In this document: in pieces, positions 56,822-64,000 of the stretch
How the letters are laid out: every line of letters starts with the position of its first letter
How positions within the stretch are numbered: position 1 is the first letter of the stretch
Assembly: GCF_002843315.1 (NCBI RefSeq)
Contig: NZ_MVDD01000003.1
Coordinates: 186,001 to 250,000 of the forward strand
DNA: 64,000 nucleotides
Direction: 5' to 3'
Source: Labilibaculum filiforme
Lineage (GTDB): Bacteria; Bacteroidota; Bacteroidia; Bacteroidales; Marinifilaceae
Translations under genes and position numbers: made by a program
The notes under the pieces: generated by a model
The model's input: only the letters and a program-made list of their open reading frames with translations
Told to the model about the DNA's origin: nothing
The model's database searches: none

Positions 56822-57346
56822 TCAAAACATTCCCGTTCCCTGTTGATCTTCATCTTCAAGTTGGGCGTTCATTTTTTCATAATTATTTAAATATTGTACC
56901 GCCATTTGATTCGCATATTGAGACATTTGCTCTAATACCTCATAACGTGGCTGCACTCTTTGTTTAAATACTTCATTATCATTTACTAATACAATAATTT
57001 GAGTTGCTAAGCCTGGTAACACCATTTCTTTAATTGTAATGGTATAATTTTTCGCCTTTTGTGGAGCATTCCAAACAGAATAAAACATATCATAAAAATC
57101 ACGACCAACTTTGGTCATTGTTTCATCCATAACCAATCCATCAACTTCCATTTCGGAACCCACATTTTCGTAGGCCGTATTTTCTTCGACAATATCATCG
57201 AGTGTTTGTTGAAGAATTTTTAAAGTTCTTATAGAATCATTCATACTTTCGGTTTCTTGCCCCTTCATTTCGGGAAGCGAAACAAAAAATACAAATAAAA
57301 AGACTAATAGTAAATCTTTATAAAAACAATTCAATTTAATCTTCAT
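56822..57346 (-). CDS. csgE: Curli assembly protein CsgE
   Basis: The start at MKIKLNCFYK is chosen for its signal peptide (to MKGQ). The 174 residues contain the CsgE signature DGLVMDETMTKVGRDFYDMFYSVW, YTITIKEMVLPGLATQI, and VQPRYEVLEQMSQYANQ. It is the periplasmic adaptor that caps CsgG and directs curlins for export. It is the first gene of csgEFG. C-terminal residues beyond the usual CsgE end are acidic and short. Confidence 0.93.
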   Translation of the reverse strand: MKIKLNCFYKDLLLVFLFVFFVSLPEMKGQETESMNDSIRTLKILQQTLDDIVEENTAYENVGSEMEVDGLVMDETMTKVGRDFYDMFYSVWNAPQKAKNYTITIKEMVLPGLATQIIVLVNDNEVFKQRVQPRYEVLEQMSQYANQMAVQYLNNYEKMNAQLEDEDQQGTGMF

Positions 57347-57507
57347 AAAATCAATGATTATCACAACATAAATATATCATTTCTAAATTTAATATCATAA
57401 CAATACCAAATTCATTAGACCTCACTTAAGGAATCTTAACTTTTGGATGTCAGGCTATGTAAACCAATCACAAAATACTATTAATTAGTTCGTTTAAAAT
57501 ATAAATA

Positions 57508-58527
57508 TCAAAATTTAGGACATCTAATTGCACGTATTCGTCTTTTTTTTCTTAAAAAATGAGTTCCAGAACAAGAAGATTTCGCTTTACCCAATAAATA
57601 ACTAAGAGATATCTCATGTGCACCAGAATTTGTTTTCACTAAATTAGAGACCACATAATCATAGGAATAACCGATTCTTATTTTTTCGGTTTGATAACCA
57701 AGTAGGACTATGAAAGCATCAAAATCGAAAGAAATATTATGCCGAAACCAGCCACCCACAACCCAATTGTTTCTCGACAAATACATCCCGTAGTTAATTT
57801 GCTCGAACCCTAACTGCCGTTGATATAATAAATTGGGCGAAATGGTAAAATTGCTCTTCATCAATCCTCGGGAGTAGCCCATGGGAATATTTGCTCCTGC
57901 ATGCAATGTATATTTACGAGGTAACACTGCAACATTTTGCGATGCATTGAAAGCTTCATTTGGCTCTGAAAGATGGTCAATTACTCCTCCAAAATAAATA
58001 CTTTTGTAATTTAGGATGAATCCCATGGAAAAATCCCAATATGAATTACTCAAATTACTTGGCTGTACTTCTCGGGAAGGATAAATTACACCGTACAAAG
58101 GATCTATCATATCTGAAAACACCAATGAATTCCAGTCCAATTTCCGTTGATTGTAGCTTGCCTTTAAACCAATATTCATTGATAAATCTCTATTAATATC
58201 CAAAGAATAGGAATACATTCCCGCTGCTGTTGTTGTTTTTATGGCTCCCTGTCCTTGATTATCCTGAAGTATTAATATTCCCAACCCACCATTCATTACA
58301 TCGACATATTGATCGTAAGAAGCACTATAAGTTACAAAAGGACGATTATTTTGAGGCCATTGATTTCGATAGGACATTCCGAGCGTGGGCACGTATTCAG
58401 ATCCCGCAAAGGCAGGGTTAAGATAAAGCCGGTTTGCGTAAAATTGAGAGAACTCAACGTCCTGAGCCTTGACAAATGAAGTCAAAAGCAAACAACAGAT
58501 GATATAAACAAATCTCCATCTTACCAT
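57508..58527 (-). CDS. PorP/SprF family type IX secretion membrane protein
   Basis: A 339-residue outer-membrane barrel with a signal peptide (SFVKAQD). It begins DVEFSQFYANRLYLNPAFAG, the diagnostic PorP/SprF start, and continues with RNQWPQ and repeated barrel strands. Such proteins serve the export or surface attachment of a particular type-B T9SS substrate, often their neighbour. Its start codon is one base after the stop codon of the giant gene, so translation is probably coupled. The partner is therefore most likely the 1587-residue protein. The extreme C-terminus (KKRRIRAIRCPKF) is basic and unusual. Confidence 0.92.
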   Translation of the reverse strand: MVRWRFVYIICCLLLTSFVKAQDVEFSQFYANRLYLNPAFAGSEYVPTLGMSYRNQWPQNNRPFVTYSASYDQYVDVMNGGLGILILQDNQGQGAIKTTTAAGMYSYSLDINRDLSMNIGLKASYNQRKLDWNSLVFSDMIDPLYGVIYPSREVQPSNLSNSYWDFSMGFILNYKSIYFGGVIDHLSEPNEAFNASQNVAVLPRKYTLHAGANIPMGYSRGLMKSNFTISPNLLYQRQLGFEQINYGMYLSRNNWVVGGWFRHNISFDFDAFIVLLGYQTEKIRIGYSYDYVVSNLVKTNSGAHEISLSYLLGKAKSSCSGTHFLRKKRRIRAIRCPKF

Positions 58528-58528
58528 T

Positions 58529-61500
58529 TTATCGAATTAAAGAAACATTACCATCCTGACGAGCTTTTCCATTAACAATCAGAACCCAAACATACACTCC
58601 GGTTTTTGCCATTTGCCCTTTGTAGGTGCCATCCCAACCTTGTCCTAAATCTGTAAATTCATAAATTAGTTCCCCCCAACGGTTGTATATAAACATTTCG
58701 ATATCTTCTCCAGCAATATCCCCTGTTATTGATGGCCCAAAGGTATCGTTCACTCCATTTCCATCTGGTGTGAAAGCATTCGGAACAAATATTCGGTATC
58801 TATCCATATAAACCTCGATAGAATCCTTCCCAATACAACCATTTCTATCGGTATATTCCAAGCGATACATTCCTTCTTGAGTAACTGTATATAGTGATGC
58901 TGTAGAACCATCTTGCCATAGATAGGTACCTGGAAGAAAACGAATTTCGATTGAAGGAGCCAATATTTTAGACTCGGTATAAAATATTGTAGTATCCCTT
59001 CCTAAATCAAAAACTGGTTTATCGTGTACGATAAAATCGACTACCGATGAATTTTCACATCCATCATCTATTCTAGCAAAAAAGCTATCATTGGAACGAA
59101 TTAGAATTTTAGATGGATTTAAAACCGGAATAAACAAATCGACATCTTCATACCAACTTACCGCACCAGTAGAACTGGTAGTTACTTGATTATTAAGCGA
59201 AGTTAAATCGAAATCAAGATACTCTCCCCTCCCCACAACCTCTTCGCACAATTCTATAATTAAAGGAATTGCTTCTGGTAAGGGATCAACGATAAAATTT
59301 AATCGCCCTGAATTCTCACAACCGCTTGTATTCGTGGCAAGAGCATAAAAAGAACTTTGATTAAAAACAGTTACATTCGTAGGATTCGATACAGGAATAT
59401 TCAATCGATCATCTTCAAACCATTGTACATTTGCAATTGGATCGTTACTTACTTGCAAATTGTAATTATCTAAGTTGATTCCTGAAAGTGAGGAAGATCC
59501 GTAACTCTCTTCACAAACCATCTCGTTTACCGTTGTTGTTTGAGGTAATGCTAGTATAGCAAATGAAAGTTCGGCAAAATTCTCGCAAGTACCATTCCAA
59601 ATTCGAGCATAGAAAATATCACCATCCGAAACCAAAACATTGCGGGTATTTAAAACAGGATTTGAATAGCTTGATTCAGAATACCAAATAATTGTGCTAC
59701 CTGTTGTTGTGGTTATTTCGGATTGATAAAGATTTAAATTTACCCCTATTACTTGTCCAGAATTGAAAACTTCTTCACATAAGGAAACTTGATAGTTTTG
59801 AGCATCAGGTAAGGCATTAATCGTAAAATCGACTCTTCCAACATTACTCTCGGCACCAAAACTTACACGAACATAAAAACTATCTCCATCGGAAACGGCA
59901 GTACTAAGAGGACTTGTAACTGGTACACTAAGCGCTCCATCAAAAAACCATTCTTTAACTGTTCCTGGATCATTATTTACTGAAGACTCTAATTGAGAAA
60001 GATCGTAGGATACTATGGAACCACTTCCCATTACATCTTCGCACAATTCTATCTGCAAATCGTTTGCTTCGGGTAGATTTCGAACCGTAAAAGTTATCAC
60101 TGCAGAATTTTGACAATTACCATTGTCGACCAAAGCGTAATAACTGTCTCCTGTTATTACATCGACATTATTAGGAGTAGCAACAGGAATTGTAAGTAAA
60201 GCATCTTCATACCACAATATTGAACTACTTGAAATAAGTGAATTATAAGCCAAAAGGTTTACTCCTGTAGCTATCCCCGTTCCAAAAGTATCTTCCCAAA
60301 CATTGACTAATGGACTAGCTGCAAGTGGCAATGAATTTACCGTATATGCAACCACCGCAATGTTTGTATTAAATGCATCGCTTACCGCTGCAAAAAACCG
60401 ATCTCCATTGAATGTAATTACGTTGCTTGGATCTGCAATTGCATTCTCGGGCAAACCGTTTGGTTCTGAGGACCAATCATTAAACCATGAAAACGAATCC
60501 CCATTCCCTTCATTAATTTGATTCTCAAGTAAACTTAAATCAACCAAAACACTGCCAGTTCCCAGAGCATCCTCGCATAGCACAGGAGAAACATTTCTTG
60601 CAATAGGCGTGTTTAGCACCGAAAAATTAACCGTTGCTGTATTTGCACAAGTACCATTGGAAACCAAAACATAGAAAATATCACCATCGGTTACATCTTG
60701 ACTTGTTGGATCTGGCACCAAGTTGGTGAGGCCTGCATCTGAATACCAATCAATGGAATTGTACTGTCCTCCGAGAATCACATTATTGTAATAACTTAAA
60801 TCTACTCCAAGTGAAGTCATAGAACCAGGTACATCTTCAAACTCTACGATATTTTGATTATTTGCGATTGGCAAAGCAAGAACCGTATATGTAATTACAG
60901 CAGTATTAGACTCTCCAGCATTTTGAACCAGAACATGAAATACCTGTCCGTTGGTAACACTTACATTTGAAGGATTTACAACAGAATTAAGCAATGCTGC
61001 ATCGGTAAACCAACTTACACTACTTGTTGTTCCTCCATTAATTGTAGGATTTAGTAGCAATAAATCGATATTTGATGCAAGCCCACCTCCATATAGATCT
61101 TCGCATACGTCGATGTCCAAATCATTTGCAATCGGCGACGACCGTACCGTAAACTGAATACTCCCTTCATTTAGACAGTAACCATTATCAATATAGGCGT
61201 AAAAAACATCTTGATCATTAACCACAAGATTTGTTGGGTCGACTATCGGATTTAAAAGCGTGGCATCGAAATACCATACCAAATTATTAGTGCCAGCAAC
61301 CTGATTATTATAAGAAGTTAAATTAATACCTGAGGCTGTTCCAGAACCAAAACTATCTTCCCAAACTTGAATATTTACATCATTCCCTTCGGGCAAAGCT
61401 TGAATGTTATAAGTTACAGTAGCCACACTTGTTTCGGTTCCTGTAGAGACTTCGGCATAAAACATCTCTCCATTTGAAACTATTCTATTTGTAGTATTAA

Positions 61501-63292
61501 CAACCGGTTGCGATAAAGCTAGATCATGAAACCAATTGACTAAAAAACCATTATTATTTGTAATGGCCGGCTCTAATAATGTAAGATCAATATTCGATAC
61601 AATTCCTGTGCTATAGTTATCCTCACAAAGAGTAATATTTTGATCCAAAGCTTTAGGTAAAGAATTAACGGTATAAGTTACCACTGCAACATTACTACAA
61701 AAACCATCATTTACTTCCACCCAAAATTGCTGTCCATTACTAAGCGTAACACTTGTAGCATCAAGTAGCGTTGTTGTTAATGATGCATCAGAGTACCAAG
61801 TGAAAGTGGTTCCAACGGTACTATTTATAGCACTCTCTAATAAAGTTAGGTTTATACCACTTGCTGTTCCAGTTCCTTGCACATCTTCCCAAACAGATTC
61901 CGACAGATCGTTAACTAAGGGCAAAGGCAGAATAACAACCTCTTGACTAATGTTATCGGTTCCACCTGAAATTAAATTAACTTCTAAATTCACACTAAAA
62001 GTACCCGCAAATCCGTAAATATGATTTACGGTAAAGGGACTGGTATTAGAAGTTAGGACTGTTCCATCACCAAAATCCCAGGATGCACTTGAAATATTAG
62101 TAAGATCAGAACTTATAGTAAACTCGGTATTATCACCTAAACAGTTGAACTGATATGCAAACTCCAAGGTAAAAATACTAGTTACAAAATTTGGCAATCC
62201 TAAACGACACCTTCTTCCTCCTAAATTTTTTGAGTCAGCCACAAAATTAGCCCCTACTCCCGCAGCATCAGGATTGTTAATCACATCTAAATTTAAGCTT
62301 CCAGTATTCCCATCGGTATTTGTTTTAGCCATGTAAATTCTATTATCTGGAGCCAATTGCAAAGCACCATACAACCATGATCCAGAACCTATAATTTGGG
62401 CAGATCCATTAATAGTTGCCTGATTATTTGACGATATATTAAATTGATACAAATCGCCACCTAAAAATGAACTCATATATAAATATTCGCCCGACGGAGA
62501 GAATTCAATTCCATAAGGAGTAGAATAATTATTTAATTGAATTGGATTGGATACACTACCAGTTGCAGCACTAAAATCAAATAGCTCCACCCTATCTTGC
62601 GTATAAATTGCTACCGCCAATTTTGATCCATTAGGAGAAGTCTTCATATAACCAATAGCGGATTTTCTATCGCTATTATGTCGTACGCCAACGGTGCTAA
62701 TTACCGGGGTAGAAACGCCAGTTGCTGTGAATTGATACGCATAAAAATCGCGTGAATCCCAAACATGCATTATAATCCAAAAATCGGTACCATTAGCATG
62801 TTTAACTGCAGTAATTTTTTCACAAACCTCATTTCCAAACAATACGGTATTTTTAACAGTTACAGCACCAAGGCCTCCATTTTGCGATAGATCCACGATT
62901 GAATAATTTAAGCCATTCCGAAGTGCATTTTGATGAGCATCGACCGTAAAAATATAGTAGAGAATAGCACTTCCTGGTTGTTGAACAATTATTGAAGATT
63001 GAGTGGCAGAAGCGTTTCCATCTAAACCAGTTCCATTCGCCATTACCGCATGATTCTTATTGTAGACAGTAACTCCGTCGGTATAGAAAAGTAAGTCTCC
63101 TTGCACTGTACAAACAGTAGAGCAGCCTTCCTCAGTACTCAAGCTGCCATCGGTTAATGCCACCGCAGGATCAACATTAAAATCCAAACCTGCATTTTCG
63201 CCAAAATACCATATCCCAGCTTGCCCTTGACCAAACACTAAATTTGAGGCCAAAAAGAAATAAGAAAGTAGTAAACGAAATACAAGTTTCAT
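58529..63292 (-). CDS. Giant type-B T9SS-sorted surface protein, eleven repeated domains
   Basis: The start at MKLVFRLLLS gives a signal peptide to VFGQ; 1587 residues. The N-terminal part (about 20-395) has a propeller-like look, with GIWYFGENAGLDF and LLFYTDGVTVYN. A PKD domain follows (ASWDFGDG), then eleven domains of about 87 residues, each starting with a Leu-Pro-like turn and ED or EE plus a Gly turn, and containing W(Y/F)xD. Then a linker and the C-terminal gliding/type-B sorting domain, FVPNAFTPDGNGVNDTF to GVYVWVLIVNG. It is predicted to be secreted by T9SS and anchored at the cell surface, with PorP/SprF next door. Cysteines alternate between domains. Confidence 0.93.
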   Translation of the reverse strand: MKLVFRLLLSYFFLASNLVFGQGQAGIWYFGENAGLDFNVDPAVALTDGSLSTEEGCSTVCTVQGDLLFYTDGVTVYNKNHAVMANGTGLDGNASATQSSIIVQQPGSAILYYIFTVDAHQNALRNGLNYSIVDLSQNGGLGAVTVKNTVLFGNEVCEKITAVKHANGTDFWIIMHVWDSRDFYAYQFTATGVSTPVISTVGVRHNSDRKSAIGYMKTSPNGSKLAVAIYTQDRVELFDFSAATGSVSNPIQLNNYSTPYGIEFSPSGEYLYMSSFLGGDLYQFNISSNNQATINGSAQIIGSGSWLYGALQLAPDNRIYMAKTNTDGNTGSLNLDVINNPDAAGVGANFVADSKNLGGRRCRLGLPNFVTSIFTLEFAYQFNCLGDNTEFTISSDLTNISSASWDFGDGTVLTSNTSPFTVNHIYGFAGTFSVNLEVNLISGGTDNISQEVVILPLPLVNDLSESVWEDVQGTGTASGINLTLLESAINSTVGTTFTWYSDASLTTTLLDATSVTLSNGQQFWVEVNDGFCSNVAVVTYTVNSLPKALDQNITLCEDNYSTGIVSNIDLTLLEPAITNNNGFLVNWFHDLALSQPVVNTTNRIVSNGEMFYAEVSTGTETSVATVTYNIQALPEGNDVNIQVWEDSFGSGTASGINLTSYNNQVAGTNNLVWYFDATLLNPIVDPTNLVVNDQDVFYAYIDNGYCLNEGSIQFTVRSSPIANDLDIDVCEDLYGGGLASNIDLLLLNPTINGGTTSSVSWFTDAALLNSVVNPSNVSVTNGQVFHVLVQNAGESNTAVITYTVLALPIANNQNIVEFEDVPGSMTSLGVDLSYYNNVILGGQYNSIDWYSDAGLTNLVPDPTSQDVTDGDIFYVLVSNGTCANTATVNFSVLNTPIARNVSPVLCEDALGTGSVLVDLSLLENQINEGNGDSFSWFNDWSSEPNGLPENAIADPSNVITFNGDRFFAAVSDAFNTNIAVVAYTVNSLPLAASPLVNVWEDTFGTGIATGVNLLAYNSLISSSSILWYEDALLTIPVATPNNVDVITGDSYYALVDNGNCQNSAVITFTVRNLPEANDLQIELCEDVMGSGSIVSYDLSQLESSVNNDPGTVKEWFFDGALSVPVTSPLSTAVSDGDSFYVRVSFGAESNVGRVDFTINALPDAQNYQVSLCEEVFNSGQVIGVNLNLYQSEITTTTGSTIIWYSESSYSNPVLNTRNVLVSDGDIFYARIWNGTCENFAELSFAILALPQTTTVNEMVCEESYGSSSLSGINLDNYNLQVSNDPIANVQWFEDDRLNIPVSNPTNVTVFNQSSFYALATNTSGCENSGRLNFIVDPLPEAIPLIIELCEEVVGRGEYLDFDLTSLNNQVTTSSTGAVSWYEDVDLFIPVLNPSKILIRSNDSFFARIDDGCENSSVVDFIVHDKPVFDLGRDTTIFYTESKILAPSIEIRFLPGTYLWQDGSTASLYTVTQEGMYRLEYTDRNGCIGKDSIEVYMDRYRIFVPNAFTPDGNGVNDTFGPSITGDIAGEDIEMFIYNRWGELIYEFTDLGQGWDGTYKGQMAKTGVYVWVLIVNGKARQDGNVSLIR

Positions 63293-63424
63293 CTTTAATT
63301 TAAAATAGGTATCGGAAAAATACAAGCTGTTTAATTTTGCTTAAACCCTGATTATCTCCCACTTACATACAATTTACAAAATTTATCCTATCCAATAATC
63401 AGATACTGAATGTTATTAAATAAA

Positions 63425-63466
63425 AATCAGGTAATAGTTTCATGATTCATGAATAATTACCTGATT
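63425..63466 (-). terminator. Terminator of the small HTH gene
   Basis: An 11-bp AATCAGGTAAT / ATTACCTGATT stem with an internal CATGATTCATG palindrome is followed on the minus strand by a T-rich tract. Confidence 0.8.
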
Positions 63467-63503
63467 ATTAATATTAGTTAAACGGCATTTGTCAAAAAAA
63501 AAA

Positions 63504-63692
63504 TTAACTAAGGCCTAAGTAATCAAAGAGTTTTGACTTTACAGTAGTAGTCAATGGTCGTTTCCCGTTAAGAATATAAGACAAATACACATCAGTTACT
63601 CCAATAATTTTAGCAACTTTCTTCTTCTTATCATCTAGAATTCTGAGTCTGTCTTTAATTCTAACTAAATCGTTCTGAACTTCCTGCTTCAT
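63504..63692 (-). CDS. Small Cro/C1-type HTH protein
   Basis: The start at MKQEVQNDLV is chosen; 62 residues. VAKIIGVTDVYLSYILNGKRPLT is a helix-turn-helix of the Cro/C1 (XRE) family, with a short charged N-terminal helix before it and KSKLFDYLGL at the end. No effector or dimerisation domain is present. It may be a host-side transcription factor or a remnant of a mobile element. A 13-bp palindrome lies 55 bp upstream of its start and could be its operator. Its gene is monocistronic with its own terminator. Confidence 0.75.
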   Translation of the reverse strand: MKQEVQNDLVRIKDRLRILDDKKKKVAKIIGVTDVYLSYILNGKRPLTTTVKSKLFDYLGLS

Positions 63693-63746
63693 AACTTCAG
63701 TTTTAAAATTTAACAATTGAGATTAAGTTTTTTTTTAAACCTGAAC

Positions 63747-63777
63747 CGAAAACAAGTGACGATTTCACTTGTTTTCG
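63747..63777. repeat. 13-bp inverted repeat between HTH gene and the next gene
   Basis: CGAAAACAAGTGA and TCACTTGTTTTCG flank CGATT. On the minus strand it lies downstream of the partial gene and upstream of the HTH gene. It could be a terminator (T run follows about 10 nt later) or an operator. Confidence 0.7.
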
Positions 63778-63849
63778 AGATTCAAATTCAATGTTTGTAA
63801 ATTTTTTAATCAATCTACATGGTTGGTTGAAAAGTGAATAGAGCAAATA

Positions 63850-64000
63850 TTAGTTCGGACTATAATCAAGTCCAGAACCAATAGCCTTTTTTAATTCGAA
63901 TAAACGAAGTTGTTTTTGTAACAATTCGTAATTCTTATAGAGTGCTTTTCGGTTTTCTAATTTGGAATTTTGTTCCTCTCGGTCCACCGTAATCACAACT
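63850..64000 (-). CDS. 3' end of an unidentified gene (5' end outside window)
   Basis: The last 49 codons of a minus-strand frame continue past the right edge and stop with TAA at 63850-63852. The visible residues (EEQNSKLENRKALYKNYELL, then KQLRLFELKKAIGSGLDYSPN) are charged and probably helical. No family is recognised. Continuous reading frame and stop make it a plausible gene end, not certain. Confidence 0.55.
   Translation of the reverse strand, partial: VVITVDREEQNSKLENRKALYKNYELLQKQLRLFELKKAIGSGLDYSPN

Overview
The window is AT-rich chromosomal DNA from a member of the Bacteroidota. The evidence is a SusC/SusD pair, a hybrid two-component regulator, TAnnTTTG-type promoters, type IX secretion (gliding-type) sorting signals and a PorP/SprF protein. 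Low GC and gene content suggest a marine Bacteroidales/Marinilabiliales-like organism, but no rRNA or other taxonomic marker is present, so that placement is inference.

Positions 1-22,020 are a polysaccharide utilisation locus (PUL). It holds a GH2 beta-galactosidase cut by the left edge, an operon of SusC, SusD, a glycan-binding lipoprotein and a small lipoprotein, a GH29 alpha-L-fucosidase-family enzyme, a 1398-residue hybrid two-component sensor/regulator, a GH3 enzyme and a second GH2 enzyme. Four promoters (susC, GH29, GH3, second GH2) share an A-rich/C-run motif at an almost fixed distance upstream of the -7 box. It is a candidate operator for the hybrid regulator.

Positions 22,051-33,154 are a nine-gene operon and its LacI-family regulator. 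The encoded steps form a complete route from L-galactose: mutarotase, FucP-type permease, aldo/keto dehydrogenase, lactonase, zinc dehydrogenase giving tagaturonate, UxaB, UxaA, KDG kinase and KDPG aldolase. It resembles the L-galactose pathway described in Bacteroides vulgatus. Three copies of a 16-bp palindrome lie between the LacI gene and the operon. The PUL and operon together look like a system for glycans carrying L-galactose and/or L-fucose.

Positions 33,300-48,060 are mostly housekeeping: a small membrane protein, TPR protein, flavin reductase, DUF4293 protein, DUF5916 outer-membrane protein, SPFH protein, nucleoside phosphorylase, SirB1-like protein, ribonuclease Y, a 6S RNA, ZapA with a coiled-coil partner, an M23 peptidase, a C69 peptidase and ribosomal protein L19.

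Positions 48,087-57,346 are a curli-type functional amyloid locus: csgE, csgF, a csgG with an added outer-membrane barrel domain, two very large curlins (about 46 and 52 repeats), a decayed third curlin, a CsgH-like chaperone and a beta-propeller lipoprotein. Upstream on the same strand (57,508-63,292) are a PorP/SprF protein and a giant type-B T9SS-sorted surface protein with eleven repeated domains and an alternating cysteine pattern. The window ends with a small HTH protein and the 3' end of an unknown gene.
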